A stretch of DNA of 64,000 nucleotides from contig JBITNC010000001.1 of NCBI GenBank assembly GCA_050084985.1, positions 44,888,001 through 44,952,000 on the forward strand, in the 5' to 3' direction. The notes beneath the pieces are model-generated. The model did no database searches. It had not been told where the DNA came from and saw only the letters and a list, made by a program, of their open reading frames with translations. The number at the start of each line of letters is the position of its first letter. Positions within the stretch are counted from its first letter, which is position 1. This stretch comes from Nageia nagi. Lineage: Eukaryota > Pinophyta. A program made the translations under genes and the position numbers. Of the stretch, positions 1-11,725 are shown in pieces.

Positions 1-107
1 ATCATTATGAGCCATTAATTACTTTAAATATTTAATATTTGTAGGAATAATATCTAGATTATCATTACTAGATTCATTTTCATATGTAGAAATATAGCTT
101 TCTTGAT

Positions 108-452
108 TTACACTTTCAAATCATTGTCACCAAAGTCCATAGTGAATTTATTAGGGGTTTGGCCAATGATGTTCATGTGAAAACTAGAATTGACATATTC
201 AAAATATTCTTCATCAGTTGTTATTTTATCATGTAGATGAGGTTTACAAAACTTAGGAGGGATATCAAGGTTAATCCTAATACTTCTTCTTATTTCCTCA
301 AAATGAACCTCCCCTCTAGAAACCCTAGGTTGGTATTTAGTGAAGAATGTCTTAGGGACATAGGAAAAACAAACCCTAGTTCTATCATTTTGGTGGGATG
401 CTATTATAAAAATATTAGGTAAAGGAAGGAAGATTAGTGTAAATGGATTCAT
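108..452 (-). CDS. Possible gag N-terminus of an LTR element cut by the window edge
   Basis: An open frame of 114 codons on the minus strand lies just inside (about 70 bp from) a sequence that looks like the primer-binding side of an LTR beginning at 522. In a minus-strand element this is where gag starts. The protein is charged, with no zinc knuckle or clear gag motif, so the assignment rests on position only. The rest of the element would lie to the left of the window. It could also be a chance open frame in AT-rich DNA. Confidence 0.3.
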   Translation of the reverse strand: MNPFTLIFLPLPNIFIIASHQNDRTRVCFSYVPKTFFTKYQPRVSRGEVHFEEIRRSIRINLDIPPKFCKPHLHDKITTDEEYFEYVNSSFHMNIIGQTPNKFTMDFGDNDLKV

Positions 453-483
453 GACTCCGTAAAGAAGGATACCCTAGGTGGGT

Positions 484-521
484 AACCTAGGTGTGTAGGA
501 AACATCGGGTTCATTAGAAAT
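484..521 (-). other. Putative primer-binding region
   Basis: Read on the minus strand, the LTR edge (TCTACA) is followed by TTTCTAATGAACCCGATG. The complete Tat element further right has TTTTGTTGAACCCAAC in the same place, so both share GAACCC a few bases after the LTR. The primer tRNA was not identified. Confidence 0.35.
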
Positions 522-995
522 GTAGACCCTAAATTATGTAAATAATAATATAAACATAAATAATTCTACTGAAGATTAATGTTATTCAAATATAATGATA
601 AATAAATAAATATTATGCACCTATATATGATAAGGTAATCCTCAAGGTTAGGGAAATGCATATTAGCAATTTATAACAAATCACAATTTTTAATGATTTT
701 TAATTTTTTAATTTCCTATTTTTGGACCCATCAACTTGAGCCTTGGTAGCCTAATTTTGGTGGGTTTATTTTTTTTCTTAGTTATATAGCCAAAATTCCA
801 TATCTTTGATGCATATTTTATATAAATTAGCTAAGTATACCCCTACCAAATTCGTACCTAATTGCCTATATTTTATAATTTTTTTATTTTACTCAAGCAA
901 ATTGCCACTTGGTACTAAATCCTTCAAGGAAAAAAATGTAGATCTAAAGGATGCTTGAATATTCCCTAAGACACTCAAATGCTCTCTTGAGATGC

Positions 996-1102
996 TCTTC
1001 TCTCCATTACAAACACTTGACATCTCCATTACAAATGCTCAACTTCTCCCTACAGATGCTTAACTTCTCCTTGTAGATGCTTGACTTGTTTTAGTAGATG
1101 CT
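996..1102. repeat. 21 bp tandem repeat, about 5 copies
   Basis: Units resembling caacttctccctacagatgct recur with ends at 1017, 1039, 1060, 1081 and 1102, a spacing of 21-22 bases. It lies at the left margin of the larger repeat cluster. Confidence 0.75.
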
Positions 1103-1126
1103 TCATTTTTTAGTAATTTAAACAAA

Positions 1127-2010
1127 ATATGATATATAAATGATGAAATAAATTCAACATCAGATAGATCTCTTAGACATGCATCTTCATTGTCAAAGTA
1201 GATGCATGTATTTAGAGGTAAGATATCAAACATCTTCTAGAGCACAATTATGATCCAAAGGGGGTTGTGTGACCACTCATTTTGTATGTAATTGATGAGA
1301 TATATCCAATTATGAAATCATTTCATCATTTAGATATCATATTTGGTATAAATTAAAAAATTAAGTTTTAGAAACCTTTAACTTCATGAATATATGAAAT
1401 TTATTTTTATCTAAAGGGGGTCATTGCATATTCAGAGGCAAGATCTTGAGCATCTTATAGAGCTTAATTTTGACCCAAAGAGGGTCATTTGATAACTAAT
1501 TTTGTATGTAATTGATGATATATATCCAATGGTGAAGTTATTTCATCATTTGGATATCATATTTGGTCCAAATTACTAAAATTAAGTTTGAGCAACTTGT
1601 AACTTCAAGAATGTACTAAATTTATTTTTATTAATTTATACCAAATATGATATCTAAATGATAAAATAACTTCACCATTGAATATATCTCATCAAGTTCA
1701 TATGAAATGAGTTGTCACATGACCCCCTTTGGATCAAAATTGAGTTCTAGAAGATGCTTGACATCTTGCCTTTAAAGATGTGCATATGCATAACTATGCA
1801 GATAAGAATCTTCATTGTCAAACAAGGCATGTGTCTTTAGAGGCAAGACATTGAGCATATTATAGAGCTCAATTTTGATCCAAATGGGATTATGTGCCCA
1901 CTTATTTCACATGTACTCAATGAGATCTATCCAATGTTGAAGTTATTTCATCATTTAGAGATTATATTTGATATAAATTACTAAAATTAAGTTTGAGTAA
2001 CTTGTAATTT
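1127..2010. repeat. Cluster of ~200 bp direct and inverted repeats (foldback-like)
   Basis: Direct arms are at about 1204-1385, 1426-1625 and 1830-2010; each starts near an 'agaggcaagat' block and runs to 'tttcatcatttagatatcatatttgg'. Inverted arms are at about 1127-1175 (short) and 1640-1790. The inverted arm and the following direct arm are separated in both cases by the spacer 'cttcattgtcaaa..ag..gcatg', so the cluster looks like two copies of a hairpin-forming unit plus one extra direct arm. No coding sequence is seen in it. Confidence 0.7.
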
Positions 2011-2835
2011 AAAAAATAAGTTGTGCTTCTTCCATAACAAGTGAAATGTCTTTAGTCACAAGAAAAGCATGTTCATCTTATCCTCTGACAAATATATTTA
2101 TTAAAAATATCATAATTTTTTTTTATATCACAATTCTAAAAAAATTGAAATATCCCCATTACTTCTACAACAGTTTGGGACTAAATCACTAAGATTTTAA
2201 AATCAATTCACCACTATTTTATTTATTTTGGTTCTCTAAAATTCCTTATGCATAATTCTACTCAAGGTATGGAAAGTGTATACAAAGGATTGGATCAGAT
2301 CAGAGGTAAGCATATGAATGGTATTCAATGGAATTGGTATATGTTCATTGACTCTTTTTTCTATAGCCCTAGATCATTAAGAATCATGACATGGGTAGGG
2401 CAAACCCTATAATGTCAATAACTTAAAACCTATAAAATTAGGTCATGTGTAAAGTATAGCATGTAATGAAAGCTCAAAACATAATAGATCCTCAAATGGG
2501 TGGCATTTAGAGATACTATAAGTATGATGTATGGGACAACAACCTATCAAAGAGATCCGATAGGAATGTCAACCTCTAACTCCTTCATTTATAATCTATA
2601 AGGACATAGTAAGGAGTGAAATATGACTCATAGCAATAGTATAATATTTTTTGTATTCAAGATACTTTTAAATATGAACCATGATAAATGATGTTACATT
2701 TAATATAATACATGACATTGCATTGTAATATCAACTTTATCTTGACATATGTAATATTGATTTTAATTTTATAAGAAATTCTAAAATATGAATTATTAAA
2801 TAATTAATAAATAATTTTTAGGTGTTTATAGAAAC

Positions 2836-3240
2836 TCTTCAAACTCCATCAAATAGGGGAGCTAATAGAATAAAATGATGCATATATCAAGACAAGAAAC
2901 CACCCATGATATAGCAACTAGTTCCTTATTTGAGGGAGTTAGAGGACTCCTCTAAAAATGGATATGAAAATTGAAATTGATATGTCTCCATGATAGAAAT
3001 AAGCCTCTCACCTTTGCTTATGATGGTGAGCATAATGATGAAAAGAATCATATCACTCCTCACATTGGTAACAATTGGAAACTAGACTACAAACATTCTA
3101 GTTGATCGATATTCCTTTAAACTGAAAACCCTCATGAACTTCTCACAACAACAAATGATAGAATGATCTTTGTAAGGTGGTTAAGTTTTAAAATGAATTT
3201 CTTGTAGCAATTGTATCCTATCTATCTGCACAGAGAGATT
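2836..3240. other. No gene recognised
   Basis: AT-rich sequence between two LTR copies. Neither strand has a long frame or a recognised motif. It could be the flank of one LTR or an internal remnant. Confidence 0.4.
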
Positions 3241-3985
3241 GTAGACTCTAAATTATATAAAATACTAATATACATAATAAATAAAATGATCTACAATATA
3301 ATAAGAGCTAGATATGTACACTATATTAGATACAATAAATATACATGAAAAGCATGCACTTGATATGAAATATATATAAAATCCTGAAAAAAAGATATTA
3401 ATGAATATTTGAAGGATTGGAATTAAATTAGAGGTGATCTCATGATGGATCTTCACATGTATGAAACAATAGCCTTTGCCATCCAAATATGAAACCCTTG
3501 ATCTTGGAGATGCATGCCACTGACAACCTAAGAGAAGCATGTTGATGATGGCATAAGAGAATCACACCATTAACTACAAATTATATGTCAAATTATTCCA
3601 TGTGCAAAAGATATAAAGTTTCAAAGCTCATAATATAACATTTTCTCATAATAGGTGGCATTAAGAGACACCATTGCTTGATGAATATAGCGAAAGATAA
3701 CCATCTATCAAAGATTTTATCATATCAAAGAGTTCCAATATATGGAGGTAAACCTATTTAACTCGCATATATAGCCTACAAAGAGATAAAAAAGAGTGAA
3801 TGCTAACCTATAGCAATAGTATAAACTTTATTATATTTAAGATACTTTAAAATATAAACCATGATAAATGATATAGCATTTAATATAACATATGACATTG
3901 GATTATAATATCAACTTTATCTTGACATATGTAAAATTGCATTAAGTCATTTAGGAAGTCTAAATATGATTTATTAAATAAATGA
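3241..3985 (-). repeat. Second, truncated copy of the LTR at 522-2835
   Basis: It starts TGTAGACTCTAAATTATA, like 522, and from 3411 onward follows the 2286-2815 copy ('aggattgga', 'gataaatgat', 'atcaactttatcttgacatatgtaa'). The terminal TAGGTGT..TA block of the other copy is missing. No GAACCC-type primer site adjoins it, so it is probably a truncated or solo LTR. Confidence 0.5.
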
Positions 3986-5775
3986 AAAGCATTGAAATTG
4001 CATTATCCAAAAAAGTTTAGAGAAGATAAAAAAAATTTCTATAGTAAAGTGGACTTCTCTTTTGTGTTCTATATGTTTAGTATGATATGTCATCTACCCA
4101 TTTTTGGTATTTCATTTCCCCTTGCTCATGCAACTTTGGGGAATCAAGCCAAAAATAGGAGTCCCTATATGAGGAGAGCATCTCTATGTGAATCCTACTC
4201 TCTCAAACAATACCTTTTTAAGAACAAACCAACATAATACCCACATAGATCACATCCAATTAAGAATAATAAATTAAAAGAGCAAGGATGAAATAAATAT
4301 GATATCCATTATGTCACTATGGCTGATGTGATTCATAGTTATATTTAACCATGACATGTAGACTACTATGATTGCAACTCATAATATATGAAGATCAAGC
4401 TAAGGAGGTCCTTTTTAATACCCCAATCTTGGAATAACCATGATTATTAAGCTGATGAGAATCTTTTTAATGACCAAAGCTTGGAATAACCTCTAATTGA
4501 TAAGATATTTTTCTCATGGAGTGGCCATGGCCTTGAAAATATTTGTTAACCTGACATTAAATAATTTAATTTGATTCCAATAAAAATACCAAATATTCAA
4601 ATATTTATTGGCCTTACATATCAACATTGCATGTTTGATCATATTGAGTTGCTTGATTTCATTGATTTTCAAAGCAAAACTACACCATTGATAGCATGAA
4701 TTTCATAGAATTTATCAATCATATCTTTTACAACTTTGTTCTACATTCCCATTTCAAATGGTTATTGTGAAATAATGACATTTTTGAATAAATATTCAAG
4801 GATTTATGTAACATGCCCATTTATAATAAATTCAAAATAAACACATACCATTAGCAACATGGAAATAGTCATATTAGATTTATAAATTTTAATGATATTC
4901 AATTGAAAGAAAGTAATAATATTTTGCATCATAAATATCATGAAATCATATTTCCATATAGCATAATATTTTCCTTATGAGTAATAACTTTACCAATTTT
5001 TACCTTATGCTTTTTGTCTATGCATAAGCCATATCATGCTATCCTTAACCATTTTGAACTTTTAAAAGAATGATACCTTTGTTGATATTTGAAAGCATCC
5101 ATAATTTCATTTTAATCACATCACTGTCAGTGTGAGAATGATAGAATTGCATTTAAGGAGAAAGAGTCCATTCAATTGGCATTGAAAAATAACCATTAAG
5201 ATATTTAATATTCCATTGATATGTGTCTATACAATGCAATAATTCTATATTATACTAGATTTTTTAGAGATACAATGGCTTTGAATTTTCATATTTCATT
5301 AACATAACATGCATTCAGTTTGAAATAATAGTCATAAGAATAATGTATGCAATATTCACTTTTCATATCAGATATTCAAAGAAGTAATAGTGGTCTTAAT
5401 TCATCAATTACAATAGATTTTGTAATGAATACCATAAACATGATTATAACATAACTTTATATCAATATCAAAACATTTGAGATGATATAGTTTATCTGTA
5501 CTTACTTGCATGACCTAAGAATCGACAATTTTGCACTTTATGATTTTGAATTCTAAATTTTTTCCTCCTAATTTTTGACATTTAATTTTTATCATGCCCT
5601 GAGCTGAAATTGAAGTGGCCCCAATTGAAAATTATATTTCCCCTAACTGAAACTAAGACTGTCCCCAGCTAAGACTATATCCACTTTTTACCAATTTCTC
5701 TCTTTATTATTATTTCATTAAATGTAACTAATATGGGATGTAGTGACTAGATAGAAGACTACATGAGATATTTCA
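3986..5775. other. Anonymous AT-rich DNA
   Basis: No coding motif, LTR edge or tandem repeat was recognised. Open frames here are short and of low-complexity composition. Confidence 0.4.
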
Positions 5776-7360
5776 TTAGTATGGAAAATATGAGAATCTT
5801 GATGAGAGATAGAGACAAGAAAAATATTTTATGAAAGAAGAAGACTTGATGAAATGATGAGGATGAAAATATGTAAAAGAGAAAATAAGAGGTAATATCT
5901 TTATCTTTCTCATCCTCATTCTCTTCATCTTCTTCATCTTTGTTCCTGCTTCTAGACTTCTCATCATCTTATTTCTCTGATTCATTAAATATTTTTTAAG
6001 AACTACTACTAATTAAAGATGATAGGTTTCCTTATGGATCATTTGACTTGCAACTTTCTCCAACTTTTGATTAAGTTTGAGGGTTTTGTAAAGGTTGCTA
6101 CTCATATCCACCTAGCATTCATAAACTTAGAGTTGGTATGTTAAGTTGAATAGTATTCAATACATATATCCTTGACTAAACCCAAACTAATCAAATTCTA
6201 GATAATAAGCTACATCACTCAAGTTTTGATCATTTATTAGATTTGGTTTGGGAAGGCTTTTGGGACTATTATCCTTTTCCTTCTTTGATCACTTCTCCCT
6301 TTCCTCCTTAGCAATTTGATGAGGGAGATTTTGAATGTCAATTTTGAAGAGGATATTTTTATACCCTCAATCATTTCCAAGGAATTGTATTTGTAAGAAG
6401 CATGGAATTTTTAGTAAACTTATCAACCACTCCCAAGTGGTCATAATGGGTTTTCAACTCATGATATCCCAAACCATATTGTTCAATTTTCTCCTTAGTT
6501 TTCTAGGATTATAGAAAGTTATTATAGCAATAGTATGTGCACATGAGTGGCATTTTAATGAATTCATCTTTCCTCTATTTCCCAAAATTTTCATGAAAAT
6601 AAAATGCATATCTAGGAAATTTGAACAAAATCATCTTATTACTAACATAGCAGGGAAACCTAAGCATAGCTACATTAGCACCATAAAATTTGATATAAGA
6701 AGTTTCATAATCCTCCAAGAAAAAATATACATATCCCTTCAACAATTCTATTCCATATAGTGTCATACTAGCAACATGATCAACTCCTCTAAGCTCCTTG
6801 TAAATGGCATTCTCTCAATCATCATTTCTCATGTGCACATGGTTCTATTATTCTTATATGTTACATTAAAGATATACAATATAAATAATGACCTTATTAT
6901 TGAAAATCAACTTTTTTAATCCCATGAACAATTAGTCTATTATTTCCTTTCAACAATAGATTGATGAGATATGATATATAATGAAACTCCATTTTCCATA
7001 CTTCTCTTAATTGTTTGATAATATCATCATTGATTACTTCACTTCATCGAATATTCTTTCCACTTTCAATGGTATAAAAAAAATAAACAAATATTTTTCA
7101 AATCATATATTTATAGATTTTCTAATCATCATGCATAAGAGATTTATAGCCTTGTTTGTGGTATCTTGGAACAAACACCTCCGAACCTTCATTACAAATT
7201 AATGTGCTAGGCCATGATACTCTAGCCTCATCCATGAATGAACAAGATCATTGGGATAATTTTTGGTCAAATATTTCACCAACTATTTGTTAGAATCTTC
7301 CTGGTGAAAATGATCCTATTATTCTATAGGCCATCACAGCCTTGATCCCTTCTTTTATCA
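5776..7360 (-). pseudogene. Possible coding relic of unknown function
   Basis: Read on the minus strand, 7300 down to 6575 gives stretches of ordinary protein composition with few stops, for example KYLTKNYPNDLVHSWM near 7280 and the 63-codon open frame at 6575-6766 (aromatic-rich, ending FHENFGK). A Lys/Ser/Glu-rich tail follows and ends near 5900 in an acidic run containing DEEDEENEDEKDKD. The plan (folded part, then charged tail) resembles the extra ORF of the giant element at 11.7-21.5 kb, but I could not match them. The acidic tail coincides with a simple (CTT)n-like tract, so it may be repeat-derived. No function is proposed. Confidence 0.3.
5900..5945. repeat. CTT/CAT-rich simple repeat
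   Basis: A pyrimidine-rich tract of cat/ctt triplets (ctcatcctcattctcttcat and on). It encodes the acidic run mentioned for the minus-strand relic. Confidence 0.6.
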
Positions 7361-7917
7361 ACTATGCTATGAAATTCACATATTTATCTTTTAATACTAT
7401 ATTTTTGAAGTTAATGTGTCATACCATATCTAATACCAACTTGGTAAAATTTACAATAAAAGGTATCATATTCATTTTCAATACACTTGAATAATGTAGA
7501 GTGTGCTTGCCTCTAATTTCCTTTGGGAGCATGATCTTTAACTTAAAGCATTTTAACTATATATGTATGGTTCTAGTGTGGATCTTGGATCTCATGTAAT
7601 CTATATGTTAGAGCTTGATAGAATGTAAGTATTCCATAACTAATATCATTTGTATCTCCAACTCATTAACTCTTAAGAAATATACACTAGACTAAAAAAG
7701 GGCATTAGGGATGGGCATTTTGAGGTAGTTTTATTGTGGTGATTTTTAACCACCTCAATTATATGAATAAATGGTGGTTTTATTAGGATACTTTATACCC
7801 TCCCCCCAACATATTTACTGGTTGATGAAAAACCATCCCTTAGTGAAAATGATAAAAATAAAAAAAAAGGCATGCATGAGGAGCTTAGGTGGGACATGGT
7901 ATTTTAACTTTTTCAAT

Positions 7918-8155
7918 CTAAGGGGTTAGAGGAGAGAGGGTCATTTGGTGTATTGTTGAGGTGAGAGAGGAGAGAGAAGACTAGAGCTAACATTTGGAGG
8001 AAAGAGGGACATTTTTCATATTGGCTATAGGATAGCCAAGGGGTTGGAGAGAGAGAGAGGCATTTAGTGTATTGGATAGATAAGAGTTGAGGGGTTGGAG
8101 GAGAGAGGGGCATTTGCTATATTGGCTAGATAAGAGAGGAGAGGGGATACTAATG
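7918..8155. repeat. 51 bp minisatellite, about 4 copies
   Basis: Units of the type ggggttggaggagagagggg + catttg..tattggctagata start near 7922, 7989, 8040, 8091 and (partial) 8142. Spacing is 51 bases except for the first unit at 67. The purine-rich strand gives a Ser/Pro-rich frame on the other strand, which is not taken as a gene. Confidence 0.8.
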
Positions 8156-8159
8156 AGAG

Positions 8160-10297
8160 GAATTAAATAGACATATAGGGTATGTTAGCACATTCCACCA
8201 TTATTATTTTGAATGGTGGTTCAATTTGGAATGGTGTCCAAATATTCTAGCATGAGGTATCATCATGGTTGGAGGTGCTTCCAATGATTTAAGGTCCCCA
8301 TCTATTCTAGTTTTCTTTTGTGTTCACCCTATTATATATTTGAGAATCCTACATTGAATCATGAAGTGTGGACTAATGGGAATCAATTATGTGATGCATT
8401 TATCCTTTTTAAGGAACATCTCAATAAGAATATAAATAGGGTTTCCTTAACAATGAAAAGGGACTATTAAGGAAGAAGCTGGGAGGTGATATTCATTTGG
8501 GAGCATAGTGTGGTAGCACCTCATATATACTATATTTATTTCACCTTTCATTTTGAGGAATATGAGGTTCACCTCTTTTTCACCTCTGAAGTGGTAAATC
8601 CAACTTTTCTATGCATTAATTTCTTATTTGAAAAATTGATAAATTCAAGGTGGGTCTATTGTAGAAGTTGGGGTTTGGTTGCTTCTTAGTTTAGGATAAT
8701 ACCATCATTGGGTAATAATGGCTATATTTGACCTCTTTGAGTAGAGGTGTACTTAGTAATTACCTTAAAATGGGTATAACCCTTTCTTGAGTTTGATCCT
8801 ATCTCATTTAGGAAATATAGAAGGATTGTTGCAATCCATCTATTTCTCCATTTTCTTAGCGATTATGAGCCATATATTGCTATACGAAATGATGAGTAAT
8901 ATGCTATCACTATATCAATGACAATTCTAAGGTATATAGTTAAATGAAGATATTCAAATTTTGGGAGTCATAGAGTAAATTTAATTATGTTAATTATATA
9001 TTTATGCATGGCTAACCTCATGCAAATATTCTTGTTGCATTCATAGCATGATGCATCCCATGTATGATTGACGTAATGTAATTTAAAATTCATGGAAAAG
9101 AATAATATGCATGTTATCTTGAAAGAGAAAATGACTATATCATATCTTACTACATATCACCATGAAGTTTGCATCCTTTATATCCTAGATAAGCCTAGAT
9201 TTTATCTTGGCATGTGTATCAATATTGTATTGTGAAGATATTAAAAATTGTATGACTATATAATCAAATTGATTCTATATCTTTTCATTATGTTACTATT
9301 GTGTTAAATTTTATAGTTAAAATGGAAAGGTTAAAAGTGTGGATGATTATTGAACTCTGTTAGACTAGGTATTAGTATGGTTCTAACAAGAACTAATGAA
9401 TAGAATTTAAGATGATGGAGTTACTAGGATGTCATATCATGATTAGTTTTTTTTAATTTATTCTTACAATAACATTATATAGTGTATCATGCTAATACTT
9501 TTTGAAGAACAATAATAGGATGAAGATAGTAGTCTAACAAATACTCTATTTTGCCCCTAATATTTGTAGAACATATAAGTTGGGATCTCATATTCATTTT
9601 GCATAAGTGAATGGTTTAGTGTTGCTTGATAATTAACACTAACTGATGGATCTATTGAAATAGGAGAGATAAGAGCATTATTAGAATTTATGTATTACAT
9701 ACCCTTTTGTAAATGACATAAAAATAATAACAAGTTTATAATTGTAAATATCCTTTTTGTAAATGAAACAGAAATAGGAACAAGTTTATACTTGTAGATA
9801 TTTTTTATGTTGCAATAGTTAATACATAAATACAAAGATATTTATGTTTATGTTTCTATGCTTTATTGACATAATTTAGGTTATATTTTATTTTGCTACC
9901 AATATTTGAATTTGAGATAATTATTTGAGCATGATTTTGTTGTGACTAAAAAGAAATGAAAACCAAGTATGAGAATGATCATTCATATATGTATAATGAT
10001 TCATCATACACTTGGAAAGTTACCTAGAATTTTGAGTTATGATAAATGATATACTTGGTGCTCTCTTTGCACTTGCAAATTATAAACAATAATAATACAA
10101 TTATAAGCATTGAATTGTGAAAAAATACTATGATAAGTATGATAAACATACCTACATAATTATTAATCAATGTTATCTATTAATTATTATATCTACATTA
10201 TCATATTTGATATGCTACGTTACTTACCTCCATAATAAGTACAACAAGATATAAAGTTTGGATGTCTTTCCTCCTAGATAACATATACAAAACATTA
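8160..10297. other. Anonymous AT-rich DNA
   Basis: No recognisable gene. A 67-codon plus-strand frame at 8486-8689 has no motif and no support. One 50 bp duplication occurs at 9702-9802. Confidence 0.4.
9702..9802. repeat. 50 bp tandem duplication
   Basis: Two adjacent copies share 'cctttttgtaaatga', 'aacaagtttata' and 'ttgtaaatat' at a 50-base offset. Confidence 0.75.
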
Positions 10298-11667
10298 TGA
10301 ATTAGAAAAATCAGGGCTAGCTACTATTGACTAGAATGTGGTAATACACTCACTCGTATATTGAAGCCATAGTAGGAATTTTGAAGGATGTAATTCCTAT
10401 TTCTAGAAATAGCATCTTTAGAGAAGGTTGGTTCCTTTATCAGGCCAAATAGGAAAATAAAAAAGAAAATACTATGGGAACTAAACTTTACTAATTGAAA
10501 AATTTTCTAAATACTATGCTACTAAGTCCATGGAAAAGAATCAAACAAATTTAGACTAGCCTGAGCATTCATTGAAGCAGAATTCAAGCTGGTCGAATAG
10601 TTCAATTTTATAGCCTCCAAATTAATCATGACATTCTAAATTATAACAAAACATATAATATTTATAGATACAAATTAATTATTGATCATATTTCATAACT
10701 TGTGAAGTGTAAATAAATAGATTACATAATGACTTAAGAACAATTAAAGGAAAATCATAATTAAGAGATCAAGAAGTAGTTCATCTTATATTAAAACTTA
10801 GTAGAAGTACATAATAGGGGAAATTTATAATGTATCTGACCCCTTTTCCTTTCAAAATGTTATTATTTATAGCTTACATAATAAGGAATATATGCTAACT
10901 AATAAAAAATATATCATGAAAAGATCCTATAACTAACTATATCAGGTTTGATTCTAATACAATTTACTATTTGGATCCAAATATTTAACTCTCTTAGAGT
11001 AATTTCTTGTACCTTTGAATGAATTTGATATATATGGAGCTCATAACTTGGATCTAGCAATTAGGATCACCTTTTGGAAGGAAATTATCTTTCATCAAAC
11101 TTCCAGCACTATTTGCAAGTTTCTAGACTCGTATAGATATGTCAAAATCCAATACTTATGAAATCTACATGATTGAGATTTGAGTCTTCAAATTCATATA
11201 TGAAACATGTAGTCCTCCTAAAATTTTTCTTAATTCATACCTAAATCACTCCTTATGAGAATTTATATTGATGGTGACATGGAGGAATGCTCTAAAATTT
11301 TGGTTAAATATCATCCTTTTTGGTCCATCAAAAGTCAGTTAAAATTGAATACTTCTCAAAAGAGCTAGGCCATGTTTGTTCTGACTCTAATGGACCTCTA
11401 GCTATGTCTATGCCTCACAAAACTATTAGAGTTATGCCAAAACCAAATACCATGAAAGTATGTATTAAGTCCTTTTCCTTACTAATTCTATTGCATTTTC
11501 AATAGGTTGAGTGTATGTCAAAATTGTTGGACTTATACCAAAATTAAACTTCAAGATTCTACATAAAATTAGCTAAATATGATCATATAAATAACAATAT
11601 AGCTTTAAAAAGGGTGTACCCATGCAAAATATCCTTATTTCTTCAAAAAAATATGTATGAATATATA
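10298..11667 (-). repeat. 3' LTR of the giant gypsy element
   Basis: It matches 27712-29006 along its length: 'ctactattgactagaatgtggtaatac', the block 'atttctagaaatagcatct', 'tcaggtttgatt..ctcttagagtaatttc' and 'aaagggtgtacccatg..aaaat'. The left edge is placed at a shared TGAATTA; the right edge is fuzzy. The two LTRs differ at many positions, so the element is old. Confidence 0.75.
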
Positions 11668-11725
11668 TTCTAGGGACTCGTTAGAGGATTTTTGGTACCA
11701 AATCTTGAACCTATTCTTAGAAAAC

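Larger units (their letters stand above)
522..2835 (-). repeat. LTR of a Tat-like element, interrupted by about 1.6 kb of other sequence
   Basis: The left edge TGTAGACCCTAAATTAT matches the start of another copy at 3241, and the right edge reads TTTTTAGGTGTTTATA, close to the TAGGTGTCTACA end of the Tat LTR at 30095. Between about 690 and 2285 the match to the 3241 copy is lost, and that stretch holds the 21 bp array and the 200 bp direct/inverted repeats. From 2286 to about 2815 the sequence again matches 3411-3985. Without the insert the LTR would be about 0.7 kb. Confidence 0.4.

Noticed and set aside
7913-8113. Ser/Pro-rich minus-strand frame
   Set aside because: Produced by the 51 bp minisatellite.
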